DNA of 64,000 bases from Bin87 sp965116785 (GCA_965116785.1 OZ220731.1:1426001-1490000); one strand, 5' to 3'; shown: positions 8,350-17,399, counted from the stretch's first letter. Notes: a model not told the origin generated them from the sequence alone. Translations and numbers: made by a program.

Positions 8350-9267
8350 CTAGTCGTACCGTATCCTTGGATTGATGTAGGCATAGAGTATATCGACGAC
8401 TAGATTGACGCCGAGGATTATCACTGCATCCAGCAGGATCACCGCCTGCAGGAGCGGAAAGTCGCGTTGCGCCACCGCGTCAATGGTGAGGCGGCCGATA
8501 CCCGGCCAGGCGAACACGGTCTCGGTAACGATGGCGCCGGTGACGAACCCGCCGACAAAGACGCCGAAGAGCGTCAGCACCGGGATCAGGGCGTTGCGCA
8601 GGCAATGCTTCCAGAAGACCTTCCACTCCTGCACACCTTTAATGCGCGCCAGCTTGACGTATTCGGTGTCCAGCACCTCAAGCATGCTCGACCGGATCAG
8701 CCGCATGATCCCGGCGATGGAGAACGTGCCCAGCGTGAGCGCCGGCAGGATGTAGTGGGACGGACCGCCCATTCTCCCGGGTGGGAGAACGTCCAACCAC
8801 ACGCTGAATACATAGATGCAGACGATGGCGATCCAGAAGTTCGGCGTGGCCACACCGAACACGGCGATGGCGCCGGCCACCTGGTCAATCCATGTCCCGC
8901 GTTTGACGGCGGCGATAACGCCCAACGGAATGGCCACCCCGACCGCTATGATCATTGAGAGCGGCAGCAGCTTGAGCGTGTTCGGAAGGCGCTCAAAGAA
9001 GAGCTCCGCCGCCGGCTTTTTGTAGACGAGGGAGTCTCCGAAGTCACCACGGACAATGCCGGTAAGAAACACGAAGAGCTGCACGTGGTACGGACGGTCC
9101 AGTCCAAGGTTCCGCTCGATGAACTGGCGTTCCTCTTCGGTGGCATCTTCCGGAACCATGAGGTCAGCCGGATTTCCCGTCGCCCTGGCCAAGGCGAACA
9201 CGATCAAAGCCACGACAAAAAGCAGAACAATGCCCTGCAAAAGCCGGTTGAGGATGTATTTTTGCAA
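8350..9267 (-). CDS. ABC transporter permease, DppB/OppB type
   Basis: A 305-residue permease with the DppB hallmark N-terminus (YILNRLLQGIVLLFVVALIVF), the FVFLTGIVRGDFGDSL segment and the EAA loop GVQEWKVFWKHCLRNALIPV. Six membrane helices are expected. The start is a TTG at 9267 with a purine-rich AGGTCGGGGA just upstream. It partners the DppC-type subunit, to whose ribosome site its stop codon is fused, and the binding protein encoded 144 bp upstream. Confidence 0.9.
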   Translation of the reverse strand: MQKYILNRLLQGIVLLFVVALIVFALARATGNPADLMVPEDATEEERQFIERNLGLDRPYHVQLFVFLTGIVRGDFGDSLVYKKPAAELFFERLPNTLKLLPLSMIIAVGVAIPLGVIAAVKRGTWIDQVAGAIAVFGVATPNFWIAIVCIYVFSVWLDVLPPGRMGGPSHYILPALTLGTFSIAGIMRLIRSSMLEVLDTEYVKLARIKGVQEWKVFWKHCLRNALIPVLTLFGVFVGGFVTGAIVTETVFAWPGIGRLTIDAVAQRDFPLLQAVILLDAVIILGVNLVVDILYAYINPRIRYD

Positions 9268-9410
9268 ATCCCCGACCTCTAAGGAATAGTTCGCGCCGGG
9301 CCGCTCATGCAGGTCCCGGCGCGATGAGCATGGATCGTCAACGGTTGGCTAGATGCCTTGGGTGTGCGCTCGGCTATCGAAATGATCCTGATGACCGTGC
9401 GCACAGTCAC

Positions 9411-11273
9411 CTACTGCCAAGGGTTGCCTTCAGCGTGCGGGATGCGATGGAAGACATCGCCAAGCTCCCCGCGGCCGTAGATGCCCTGCCAGCGCCCCAC
9501 GGTTTCCGGATTGGACGCGTACAGGCTGACGCCCTGGACAATCGGGACACCGATCCACTGGTCGGCGACCAGTTGGAGGATGGCATTGGTAGCCTCCGCG
9601 CGCTTGACATCGTCGCGCTCGGAGATGGCGATCTCGTGGAGCCTCAGGTATTCCTCTCCCACCGGTGTCAGACTTTCGCGATCTCCGAATGCCACGTGGT
9701 TGCTGTCGGGGTGGAAAGTGGACTGATACCGAGGCACCGGCAACGGCCGGCCCGCGTTACGGTAGATGGTAACGGCCCCGTTGAAACCCTCGCCCCATTC
9801 GTCGTGGCTCGGCCGCCGCGTCATGGGGCTGAACACGCCACCTTCAACGATTTTCAGGTCGGACTTGATGCCGATCTCTTCCCAGAAGCCGGTGACGGCC
9901 TGGCTGAGGTCATTCATGTACGGCGTGCCGGAGAAGTTGGTGCTCCAGAAGGTGACTTCAAACCCGTCGGCATACCCGGCTTCAGCAAGCAGAGCTTTGG
10001 CGCGGTCCGGATCGTACACCAGGGCTTCTTCGCTCCATTTTTGCCAGCGAGGAACGTCCACATCCACGCTGGTGGGGAAAGTTGCGAAGGGCATGGAAGG
10101 CCGCCCATAGCCGTTCAGGGTGAAGTCAATGATGTCCTGACGATTGATGGCAAGGGACATGGCCTCGCGAACCCGAATATCGCCGATGGGCAGAGCCTCG
10201 GCCTCGGGCCAGTAGAGCCCCCAGAACTGGTAGATGAACATGCCCACGCCCTCGATGACCGTCAGCTGCGCGCCAGCGGCTTCCACCTCAGGTGCGGACT
10301 CCGGCACCAGGTCGATGAGGTCGGCCTGGCCAGTGCGTACCATGGCCAGCTTGGTGCTCTCCTCTGGGACCAGCAGCAGGCTCAGGTTGGCATAGTGGGG
10401 GATGCCGCGGTGGGACTTGTCGAAGGCTTCATACCGGAAGTAGTCGCCCACGGAGTGCTCGGCGTACATCCAGGGGCCGCTGCCTATGGGCTCAGCTCGG
10501 AAACTGTCGTCGCCGACGGTTTCGATGTAGTCCTTGGGCATGATCTGGCCGCCCTGGAACACCGCCCTGGTCAGCAAGCTCCAGAAGTGGGGCTTAGGTC
10601 CATCGGTGTGCATTCGCAGGGTCAGGTCATCGACAACCTCGATGGCTTCCTCGGACGGCTGTCTGAGTTGACGATTGAGGCGGTTGCCGTCGCCCACGAC
10701 GCTTTCGTCGTGGTACATGGTGCGCTCGAGGCTGAACTTCACGTCGTGCGCGTCCAGCACTTCACCGTTGTGGAACACCAGGCCCGGTGCGATGTTGAAA
10801 GTCCAGCTATTGCCATCGGGGTCGATTCCCCATTCCTCGGCCACCCCGGGACCGACGCCGCCGTACTGGGACTCGTAGTTGAACCCAAGGAGAGCATCGT
10901 AGATGGGCGCCTGGTACTGAGCGTGACCGGCGCGGCCTTGCAGGATCGGGTCGGTGACCTGGGAACCGAGGTTTTCCAGGCTCACGGTCAGCGTTCCCGT
11001 GGGATCGTCCTGCTGGCGGACCACCTCCTCAACCGGTGGCACCGGGGTGGCAACCACCAAGACTTCCCTGGTGACCTCCACCTGCCTTTCGACCTCGACT
11101 TGCTTTTCGACCTCGACCTGTTCGGTCACGACCTTTTCAACCTCGACCTGCTCGGTCACGACGCGCGTGACCTCGACAATCTGAGGATCAGCAGGAGCCG
11201 CGGTTCCTCCGCAAGCCATGACGAGCACAAGGGACAAGGTTAACGAACCAAGGCAGACTGCCTTCAATGACAT
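9411..11273 (-). CDS. ABC transporter solute-binding lipoprotein (family 5)
   Basis: A 620-residue extracytoplasmic binding protein (SBP_bac_5, peptide/opine/nickel type). The signal peptide ends in a lipobox (LVMAC) with the acylated Cys near residue 20. A Val/Glu/Thr-rich linker follows (repeats of the VEVEK/VTEQ type), as in many Chloroflexota binding proteins, and then the family core, for example GSGPWMYAEHSVGDYFRYEA. The start at 11273 has GGAGG 6 nt upstream; a longer frame from 11336 is not needed. The ligand is unknown. It heads the operon and is preceded by a hairpin leader and a candidate promoter. Confidence 0.93.
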   Translation of the reverse strand: MSLKAVCLGSLTLSLVLVMACGGTAAPADPQIVEVTRVVTEQVEVEKVVTEQVEVEKQVEVERQVEVTREVLVVATPVPPVEEVVRQQDDPTGTLTVSLENLGSQVTDPILQGRAGHAQYQAPIYDALLGFNYESQYGGVGPGVAEEWGIDPDGNSWTFNIAPGLVFHNGEVLDAHDVKFSLERTMYHDESVVGDGNRLNRQLRQPSEEAIEVVDDLTLRMHTDGPKPHFWSLLTRAVFQGGQIMPKDYIETVGDDSFRAEPIGSGPWMYAEHSVGDYFRYEAFDKSHRGIPHYANLSLLLVPEESTKLAMVRTGQADLIDLVPESAPEVEAAGAQLTVIEGVGMFIYQFWGLYWPEAEALPIGDIRVREAMSLAINRQDIIDFTLNGYGRPSMPFATFPTSVDVDVPRWQKWSEEALVYDPDRAKALLAEAGYADGFEVTFWSTNFSGTPYMNDLSQAVTGFWEEIGIKSDLKIVEGGVFSPMTRRPSHDEWGEGFNGAVTIYRNAGRPLPVPRYQSTFHPDSNHVAFGDRESLTPVGEEYLRLHEIAISERDDVKRAEATNAILQLVADQWIGVPIVQGVSLYASNPETVGRWQGIYGRGELGDVFHRIPHAEGNPWQ

Positions 11274-11288
11274 AGAGTACCTCCAACC

Positions 11289-11313
11289 CCCAGCGCATAT
11301 GCCGCGCGCTGGG
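11289..11313 (-). promoter_or_regulatory. leader hairpin before the binding-protein gene
   Basis: Arms CCCAGCGC and GCGCTGGG around a 9-nt loop sit between the candidate promoter and the GGAGG site of the binding-protein gene. It could stabilise the mRNA or tune translation; no T-run follows, so it is not a terminator. Confidence 0.45.
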
Positions 11314-11327
11314 CACGTTATCGACGG

Positions 11328-11356
11328 ACGATACACTCACAAGGGGACTCAGTCAA
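11328..11356 (-). promoter_or_regulatory. candidate promoter of the ABC importer operon
   Basis: On the minus strand TTGACT is followed after 17 nt by TATCGT. The -35 is good and the -10 mediocre. It lies 55-83 nt upstream of the binding-protein start. The rest of the 11274-11602 gap shows no further gene. Confidence 0.4.
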
Positions 11357-11602
11357 CATTTTCGTCACGCTCGCCAGCCTCGGCGCAACGATTCGGTTAA
11401 AGCCCGTTGGGATAATGCCGCCTGACGGATATGGCGCGGACAGGGGCAGTGAGTTAGCATGGGGCGGTAAAGCGAAACAGGAGATGGACTACAGCCGGGA
11501 ATCGCCAGGGGCCATTCAATTGTCAGCGAACCGCGCGCAACTTGGATGCGGCCCCTCAGTCCCAGTGCTGCGGTCGCCCTCAAGTTGGGTCCAATTGGAT
11601 TT

Positions 11603-12010
11603 ATGGTTGTCTCAGTAGATGAAAAATGCCTCCGGCTGACCGATGAAAGCGGCGAGCGCGGAGTGCTGTTGGGAATGCGATGCCGACAATGCGGCGTGTA
11701 CGTGTTCGGGCCGGCGACGTTCTGCCAGTCGTGCACGTCTTCAGACCTCGAAGCGGTCGAGTTGGCGCAGCAGGGAACGTTGTTCAGCTACACGATTGTC
11801 AGAGTGCCGCCTCCGGGCTGGCCGGGCCAGGTGCCGTACGTGTTGGGCGAGGTGGAATTGCCGGAAGGGCCGCACGTGCTGGCCGAGGTGATCGACTGCG
11901 ACCACGGTGACCTGCAGGTTGGAATGTCGGTCACGCTCGCTTTGCAGCCGGTGGAGATGGAAGGCGTGGCAAACTCGGAGCGCGTGGTATACAAATGGCG
12001 GCCGGCGTAG
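11603..12010 (+). CDS. OB-fold/zinc-ribbon acyl-CoA-associated protein (DUF35)
   Basis: A 135-residue protein with an N-terminal rubredoxin-like zinc ribbon (C..C at CRQCG, C..C at CQSC) followed by an OB-fold; a C-terminal ERVVYKW is typical of DUF35/ChsH2 proteins. These act as partners of SCP2-type thiolases or as CoA-binding accessory domains. The thiolase gene follows 70 bp downstream on the same strand. The ATG at 11603 is chosen over 11546 because the ribbon and fold begin soon after it; the upstream start would add a sequence without resemblance to the family. Confidence 0.85.
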   Translation: MVVSVDEKCLRLTDESGERGVLLGMRCRQCGVYVFGPATFCQSCTSSDLEAVELAQQGTLFSYTIVRVPPPGWPGQVPYVLGEVELPEGPHVLAEVIDCDHGDLQVGMSVTLALQPVEMEGVANSERVVYKWRPA

Positions 12011-12080
12011 CCAAAATGGCATTGCCTATTGGCTACGCCGACCCGCGTTCCCACGGCTATATCTCGAAAACGGAGGAATG

Positions 12081-13235
12081 ATGACGCAGTTTCGGCCCGG
12101 GCGCGACGTTATGGTGGTGGGCGTAGGTTTGCACGCCTTCGGGAGGTTTCCTGAGCAGAACCTGTCGGATCTGGCGCGGGACGCTGTAGTCGACGCCCTG
12201 CGCGATTCAGGCGTGCCGTGGTCGGCCATACCGGTTGCGTATTTCGGGCACGTTTACTATCAAGGGATGTCCATCGGTGAGAGCACCCTGGCCCAGTTGG
12301 GTCTAACTGGTGTGCCGATCATTAACGTGGAAAATGCTTGCTCCAGCGGCTCGACGGCTTTCTGGCAGGCGTACTGGGGGATCACGTCGGGGGTGTTCGA
12401 CCTGGCGCTGGCGTTCGGCGCAGAGAAGGTGCCCAGTGGGCCGGTGACAGTCACCGCAGAGAACAGCCCCGCCCGCTACATTGGCGGCGACCACATGATG
12501 GCCGGGTACGCACTGCGGATGAAACGCTACATGGAGGAAACGGGCGCCCCGGCGTCGGCGCTAGCACAGGTGTCGGTAAAGGCGCGGCAAGCAGCGTCGA
12601 TGAATCCATACGCCCACCGCAAAGAAACATACTCGGTGGAGGACGTGCTGAACTCGCGGCTGATCGCCGACCCACTGACGCTGTACCAATGCTGCCCGAC
12701 CAGCGAGGGCGGAGCGGCGGCGGTGCTCTGCGCGGCGGACGCCCTGGACACCTACGGCGTTGACCGAGGCCGGGCCATCCGGGTCGCGGCTGCGGCGCTG
12801 ACCTCGGGCAATTACAACGGCAGGGGCAGCGACCATTCGGCCTTCAGCCCGTACCGCACGGAGCCGGCGGCACTGCAGGCGTACGAGATGGCGGGCATCG
12901 GTCCGGAGGACGTTGACATCGCTCAGGTCCATGACGCGGCGACCATCGGCGAATTGCAGCAGATCGAGGCGCTGCATCTGACGCCCTTCGGAGAAGCGTG
13001 GCGCGCGACGGAAGAAGGGCGCACGACGTTGGGGGGCGACATTCCGGTGAACACCGACGGCGGCTTGCTGGCCATGGGTCACCCGTTCGGGGCCAGCGGC
13101 ATACGCATGGTGCATGAGACGGTGACGCAGCTTCGAGGCGAGGCGGGGCCGCGGCAAGTGGAAGACGCGCGGGTCGGCGTCGCGCAGTGCTCCGGGGCCG
13201 GCGACGTCACGACGGTGCACATCCTGACGCGTTAG
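12081..13235 (+). CDS. thiolase family protein (SCP2/acetyl-CoA acetyltransferase-like)
   Basis: A 384-residue thiolase-fold enzyme. The acyl-carrying Cys is at about 87 (VENACSSGS), the HDAATIGE segment carries the first active-site His, and GHPFGASG near the C-terminus carries the second. The second Cys of degradative thiolases (CxGGG) is not present in that form, as in SCP2-type enzymes. GGAGG precedes a double ATG at 12078/12081. Paired with the DUF35 protein, it probably cleaves or forms a beta-ketoacyl- or side-chain acyl-CoA; the substrate is unknown. Confidence 0.88.
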   Translation: MTQFRPGRDVMVVGVGLHAFGRFPEQNLSDLARDAVVDALRDSGVPWSAIPVAYFGHVYYQGMSIGESTLAQLGLTGVPIINVENACSSGSTAFWQAYWGITSGVFDLALAFGAEKVPSGPVTVTAENSPARYIGGDHMMAGYALRMKRYMEETGAPASALAQVSVKARQAASMNPYAHRKETYSVEDVLNSRLIADPLTLYQCCPTSEGGAAAVLCAADALDTYGVDRGRAIRVAAAALTSGNYNGRGSDHSAFSPYRTEPAALQAYEMAGIGPEDVDIAQVHDAATIGELQQIEALHLTPFGEAWRATEEGRTTLGGDIPVNTDGGLLAMGHPFGASGIRMVHETVTQLRGEAGPRQVEDARVGVAQCSGAGDVTTVHILTR

Positions 13236-13267
13236 CTACGGGCTCGAGATTGCCACGCTACGCCGTT

Positions 13268-13303
13268 AATGACAGGGCTTCATTCAATGACAGGGCTCCA
13301 TTC
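13268..13303 (+). repeat. tandem duplication of an 18-bp unit
   Basis: AATGACAGGGCTTCATTC is followed directly by AATGACAGGGCTCCATTC: two head-to-tail 18-bp units with one difference, in the short gap between the thiolase and the next small gene. Confidence 0.8.
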
Positions 13304-13339
13304 TTTGACGGATTGCAGGAATGTTTGGTTGGATGGATC

Positions 13340-13624
13340 ATGGCGAACTTCATGATCATGGCGGCGATGCGGGGGCGGTTCATGTCGGAACAGGGGAACC
13401 TGTACGACAACTTCCAGATGCTGGGATACATGGATGGGGCGACGCCGTTCGACGCGGTGGCGGCGTTCTTCGACCAGCCCAAGTTTCCGATTGTGTGGGC
13501 GGACGTGGAGTATATGTGGGCGGAGCGGCTGGCGGATGACCCGGCGAACGGGCACCACGGCGAGTACGAAAAGGTCTACATCGCGTCGCTGCGGGAGCGT
13601 TGGGAAGGCAGTTCGCGTAACTAG
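13340..13624 (+). CDS. conserved-looking small protein of unknown function
   Basis: A 94-residue frame starting MANFMIMAAMRGRFMSEQGN, with a central DNFQMLGYMDGATPFDAVAA and a C-terminal WADVEYMWAERLADDPANGH. Composition is that of a real soluble protein (balanced, acidic, Met/Trp rich), unlike the antisense frames here. No family recognised. The frame extends upstream to 13187 through the tandem repeat, but no start there has a ribosome site; TTG at 13325 is an alternative. Confidence 0.55.
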   Translation: MANFMIMAAMRGRFMSEQGNLYDNFQMLGYMDGATPFDAVAAFFDQPKFPIVWADVEYMWAERLADDPANGHHGEYEKVYIASLRERWEGSSRN

Positions 13625-13718
13625 CCATTGCATGGATGAACGGGATATTTGCGATTGGATTAGGTGCGACCGCAAATGACGGCTGGCCATCAGGCGCCAG
13701 CCTCGCATAGAACAAAGA

Positions 13719-13740
13719 GGGGCGAATCGGTGTTCGCCCC
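13719..13740. repeat. GGGGCG-type hairpin
   Basis: Arms GGGGCGAA and TTCGCCCC around a 6-nt loop, in the convergent gap between the small protein and the HpaI aldolase genes. Probably a weak bidirectional terminator, and a member of the dispersed hairpin family. Confidence 0.55.
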
Positions 13741-13785
13741 CACGCTTTTGCAGATCGGATCCTCGCGCACTGCGCCGGCCCCGCA

Positions 13786-14568
13786 TTACACGGAGGCGGC
13801 CTTGTCGCGCAGGCGGGTGAACTCGGTGCGGAAACCCTCGGCGAGGGCGCGGCGGTCGGTGCCGTGGAGTACGAACCGGGCGCCCTGTTCGATCCAGTAT
13901 TCCGACAGTTCGGGGGTCTGGTGGTGTACCAGAGTCGGCAGACCTCTGGCCTCGCACTTGTCAATGATGCCCTTGACCGTCGACTTGTAGATCTCCTGGG
14001 CGTAGTCGTCGGGCACGCCGAGGGAGATGCTCATGTCGTTGGGGCCGACGAAAATGGCGTCGACGTGGGGCACGGCGAGGATGGCGTCCAGGTTGTCGAC
14101 GGCGGCCTGGCTCTCGATGCCGATGATGCAGATGTTGTCACGGTTGCGGTTGGCCAGGTACTCCTGGCTGGCGTCGCTGGGGAACGAGCCGGACTCCAGA
14201 GCCTCTTCGGCCGCGGCGCCTTTCAGGGGGCGGAACTTGGCGGCTTTGACGACTTCGCGTACCTGATCGACGGTCTCGCAGTAGGGAGCCAGGATGCCCT
14301 GGGCGCCGGCGTCGATGGCCATGGTGACATAGTGCGAGTCGGGTATGGGAATACGCACGATGGGGACAACGCTGATGGTGTTGAACATGGTCAGGTAATC
14401 GCCCAACTCGCCGCGGCTGCGGGGGCTGTGCTCGGTGTCGATGATGACGTAGTCGAGGCCGACGCCATCGAGGACGGGGATCCAGCGGGGGCTGCGGTTG
14501 ATGCTGATCATGGTGCCGAAGATACGGCCGCCCTGCTTGAGGGTGTGCTTGAGGTCTGCGCCGCTCAT
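13786..14568 (-). CDS. HpcH/HpaI-type aldolase
   Basis: A 260-residue class II (metal-dependent) aldolase of the HpaI/citrate-lyase beta family. It cleaves or forms 4-hydroxy-2-oxo acids. The DTEHSPRSRGEL segment holds the catalytic His region; metal ligands are the Glu of GIESQAAVDNL and the Asp of VGPNDMSISLG. The C-terminal half has the VHHQTPE strand. The ATG at 14568 is preferred to 14613, because the protein core starts there (MSGADLKHTLKQGGRIFGT). An extended -10 lies 36 nt upstream. Confidence 0.9.
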   Translation of the reverse strand: MSGADLKHTLKQGGRIFGTMISINRSPRWIPVLDGVGLDYVIIDTEHSPRSRGELGDYLTMFNTISVVPIVRIPIPDSHYVTMAIDAGAQGILAPYCETVDQVREVVKAAKFRPLKGAAAEEALESGSFPSDASQEYLANRNRDNICIIGIESQAAVDNLDAILAVPHVDAIFVGPNDMSISLGVPDDYAQEIYKSTVKGIIDKCEARGLPTLVHHQTPELSEYWIEQGARFVLHGTDRRALAEGFRTEFTRLRDKAASV

Positions 14569-14603
14569 GGGTTGGATTGCTCCTTGCGGTGGGATGTGCA
14601 GCG

Positions 14604-14612
14604 AGTATAGCA
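14604..14612 (-). promoter_or_regulatory. extended -10 promoter of the HpaI aldolase
   Basis: The minus strand reads TGCTATACT, identical to the motif at 283-291. A short leader of about 30 nt would follow. The -35 region (around AATGAC) is poor, as expected for an extended -10 promoter. Confidence 0.5.
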
Positions 14613-14718
14613 CGCAGGGAATCGGGTCATTTTTCCCGATCGAGGCGGCAATGGGACGTAGTACTTATCCACTGTACTCCGCGGAGCGTAGTGCGGAACG
14701 GGGGCGATTTTCGCAGCG

Positions 14719-14747
14719 ACTGGACCCCTGCTTGCGCACGAACTACG
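14719..14747 (+). repeat. degenerate copy of the dispersed palindromic repeat
   Basis: CTGGACCCCTGCTTGCGCAC followed by GAACTACGA matches the repeat at 4529 in order and spacing but with broken arms. It lies in the 14569-14903 gap, in which the two divergent promoters are the only other elements I see. Confidence 0.35.
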
Positions 14748-14850
14748 AGCTTGGTTGCAGCGTGCCGGGATCCCCCGGTACAGGCACGCTGGCTTTCGAT
14801 TGAGTGGGAGTAGGCGACGGCGCGAGAGCAGACCGAAAGGCGGTCGGGTG

Positions 14851-14859
14851 TGCTACACT
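14851..14859 (+). promoter_or_regulatory. extended -10 promoter of the RNase D gene
   Basis: TGCTACACT, 44 nt upstream of the TTG start at 14904. No strong -35 is present. It is divergent from the HpaI aldolase promoter. Confidence 0.45.
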
Positions 14860-14903
14860 GAGCGCGATTGAAGGGATCGATCCAATGCCGTTATCCGGGG
14901 TAG

Positions 14904-16034
14904 TTGTTGCGGAATCAGTATCGTTATATTGGCGAGCAGAGTGATTGGGACGCGGTGGCGGAGGAGTTGCGTCAAGCGCCGAGATTGGCGCTGGATACTG
15001 AGCGGAACGGCCGGTTCGCGTACCGTGAGCGGATCTGCCTGATACAGATTGCCGACGAGCGGGGCACTTACCTGCTGGACCCACTGGCGGTGAAAGATCT
15101 CAGCGCGCTCGGAGGCTTGCTGGCGGACGAGGCCGTGGCGGTTGTGATGCACGGTTGCGAAGAGGACGTGCGTTACTTCGACCGTGACTTCGGTTTTGTA
15201 GTCAACAACCTGTTCGACACTGGACTGGCCGCGCGTTTCCTCGGTGTTTCCAGGCCGAACCTGGGCGCGGTCCTGGAGGAGTTCTGTGGTGTGGGGATCG
15301 CCAAGGACCCCAAGCTACAGGTGTCCCACTGGGGATTGCGACCGCTCTCCGGGCCTGCGTTGGATTACGCGGCCAGCGACGTGCACCACCTACTGCCGCT
15401 GGCGGACGAGCTGGAGTACCGACTGGACAAGCTGGGGCGCGTCGGATGGGTGCGTGAAGAATGTGCCCGGATCGAGGCGCTGCGACATCCGCCGGAGGAA
15501 CCGTTGGAGACGGCGTTCCGGCGGGTGAAGGGATGGGAAAGCCTCAATCCGCGGGAAGCGGCCGTGCTCCAAGAGTTATACGCGTTCCGCGACGGGAAAG
15601 CGTGCGCGTGGGACGTTCCCGCGACCCAGGCGGCGAGCAACGGCGACCTGCTGGAAATGGCGCAGTGCGGTGGCAGTCCGCCGTGGGGTGTCGGCGGGAT
15701 GCTGGCGTCCCGGTGCTTCGGCGAGTTAGTCGAGGCAATCGACCGGGGGATGACCGGACCGGAGGCCCCCAAGCCTCCCAGGCCAGATCGCGGTGGGGAC
15801 CCATGGACGCCGGAAAGCAGAGAGCGGCTGAAAGCGCTGAAGCAATGGCGGACGAGGTTGAGCGCGGAGTTGGATCTGGCGGTCAGCCACATCTGGCCCA
15901 CCACAAGCCTGGAAAGGGTTGCCCTGCGACCGGAGCGCCTGGGGCGTGAAATCAGCGGCGGCGACGGCGAAGTGCGGGAGTGGCAGCGGGAAGAGTTTGG
16001 TGCAGAATTGTCGGGATTGTTGACCCTAACGTGA
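14904..16034 (+). CDS. rnd: ribonuclease D-like 3'-5' exonuclease
   Basis: A 376-residue DEDDy exonuclease of the RNase D family, which trims 3' ends of tRNA and other small RNAs. Exo I is LALDTER (Asp and Glu), Exo II is MHGCEEDVRYFDRD, and Exo III is YAASDVHHLLPL with the catalytic Tyr and Asp. An HRDC-like domain follows (KGWESLNPREAAVLQELYAFRD). The frame has no early ATG; the start is taken as the TTG at 14904, just after a GGGG purine run, and is the least certain part. A hairpin follows the stop. Confidence 0.9.
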   Translation: MLRNQYRYIGEQSDWDAVAEELRQAPRLALDTERNGRFAYRERICLIQIADERGTYLLDPLAVKDLSALGGLLADEAVAVVMHGCEEDVRYFDRDFGFVVNNLFDTGLAARFLGVSRPNLGAVLEEFCGVGIAKDPKLQVSHWGLRPLSGPALDYAASDVHHLLPLADELEYRLDKLGRVGWVREECARIEALRHPPEEPLETAFRRVKGWESLNPREAAVLQELYAFRDGKACAWDVPATQAASNGDLLEMAQCGGSPPWGVGGMLASRCFGELVEAIDRGMTGPEAPKPPRPDRGGDPWTPESRERLKALKQWRTRLSAELDLAVSHIWPTTSLERVALRPERLGREISGGDGEVREWQREEFGAELSGLLTLT

Positions 16035-16035
16035 C

Positions 16036-16073
16036 GGAAAAGGAGCGTCCGCGCGGTGCGGACGTCCCTTTCC
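16036..16073. terminator. hairpin between convergent rnd and M20 peptidase genes
   Basis: Core arms CGTCCGC and GCGGACG extend into a purine/pyrimidine stem (GGAAAAGG with CCCTTTCC). Its place between two convergent genes supports a bidirectional terminator. Confidence 0.6.
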
Positions 16074-16110
16074 TGCCGGCGTAACCACAGGCGCGGTGAC
16101 AGTCCGGGTT

Positions 16111-17193
16111 TTAGGCTCCGAAGACCATCAGCTCTTCACAGAAGCGCGCGGTATTGACCAGGTCTGGGACGACCACGTACTCGTCTATGGTGTGCATGAG
16201 GTTGGTGGACATGCCGACCACGACGCTCTCGATGCCGTTCAGCCGGAACACGTTGCCGTCGGTGCCGCCGCCGGAGGGACGGATATCCGGCTGGAGTCCC
16301 ATATCCCGCATGACCCGCGTGACGAGTTGCGCGGTCGCTTCGTTGGGATCCAGGCGGTACATCTGGAACATCATTTCCAGGTTTTCGTTGATCTCGGCGT
16401 CGGTATACCGGCCGCGGATGGTGTTCACTGCGGCTACCAGCTGCATGCGCATGAGCTCCAGGGACTCCATGTTCATGCTGCGGAACTCGCCGGATACGGT
16501 GGCCTCGGAGGGTACGGCGTTGCGGACGGTGCCGCCGGTGATGGTACCGACGTTGAAAGTGGTCTCGTGGTCGATGCGGCCCTGGGGAAGCTCAGCGATG
16601 ATGTCGCTGGCGATCCGGATGGCGGACAGGCCCTTTTCGGGTTCGACGCCGGCGTGGGCGCCGCGGCCCTTAACGTCGATGTCGAATGCCATGTAGGTGG
16701 GGCTGCCGCCGGTGATGGAGTTCACCGGACCATTGCCGTCAAAAACCACCGCCTCGGTGCTGGTTATCATCGAAAAATCCAGGTTCGACGCTCCGACGAG
16801 TCCGATTTCCTCGCCCCGGGTGAACACCACCTGGACGGGTCGCCGTGGACGTGCATCTTCATGCACCGCCTGAAGCGCCTCGAGGATTGCGGCGACGCCG
16901 GCCTTGCAGTCGCCGCCGAGGATGGTACTGCCGTCCGAGGTGATGCGGTCGCCAACCACCTGGGGCCGGATGCTTCGGCCGGGATCCACGGTGTCCATAT
17001 GGGCCGACAGCAGGAGGGGACTGTCGCCATCCTCGCGAGCGATGACGTTGCCGTGTTCGTCGCGGGCGACCTGGAAGCCAAGATTGGCCAGCCGGTCGGA
17101 AACGTGGAGAGCAACGTCCCACTCCTCGCCGGACGGGCTATCTATGCGGACCAAGTCGCAGAAATCGTTGATCAATCGTTCCTGATTTGGCAT
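16111..17193 (-). CDS. M20 family metallopeptidase, PepT-like
   Basis: A 360-residue di-zinc aminopeptidase. Motifs in order: LSAHMDTVDPG (first ligand and neighbouring Asp), GGDCKAG (bridging Asp), RGEEIGLVG (general-base Glu pair) and, near the end, GGTDGNVFRLNGI and LMHTIDEYV with the last His ligand. A dimerisation domain lies in between (GRGAHAGVEPEKG). The order and length match PepT-like tripeptidases rather than ArgE/DapE. The start at 17193 has GAGGAG about 5 nt upstream; the frame runs further back to 17340 without support. Confidence 0.9.
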   Translation of the reverse strand: MPNQERLINDFCDLVRIDSPSGEEWDVALHVSDRLANLGFQVARDEHGNVIAREDGDSPLLLSAHMDTVDPGRSIRPQVVGDRITSDGSTILGGDCKAGVAAILEALQAVHEDARPRRPVQVVFTRGEEIGLVGASNLDFSMITSTEAVVFDGNGPVNSITGGSPTYMAFDIDVKGRGAHAGVEPEKGLSAIRIASDIIAELPQGRIDHETTFNVGTITGGTVRNAVPSEATVSGEFRSMNMESLELMRMQLVAAVNTIRGRYTDAEINENLEMMFQMYRLDPNEATAQLVTRVMRDMGLQPDIRPSGGGTDGNVFRLNGIESVVVGMSTNLMHTIDEYVVVPDLVNTARFCEELMVFGA

Positions 17194-17370
17194 GGGGTCT
17201 CCTCGTTTGTCGGATTTCGTATTTGGTGAGTATCGTGGTTCATGTAGCTGAAAATGCCAATCAGGGCGGAGGACGCCCAGCGTGACGGCGCATGTCTCCA
17301 AATTGGAGCTGACCTGCCACTCAATGACTGACGGAGGCAAAACCGCGTGGCTATGAGCGGTGCGGTCAGG

Positions 17371-17399
17371 TTGCCTATTATATCGTGGGTAACTAGAAT
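17371..17399 (+). promoter_or_regulatory. promoter of the GNAT gene, apparently leaderless
   Basis: TTGCCT (17371-17376), 17 nt, then TAGAAT (17394-17399). The ATG at 17409 is 9 nt further on, so +1 falls at or a few bases before the start codon and there is no room for a ribosome site. Confidence 0.5.

Noticed and set aside
9324..11243. 639-residue plus-strand frame
   Set aside because: Antisense to the solute-binding protein gene; Asp/His/Val-rich composition typical of the complementary strand of GC-rich genes.
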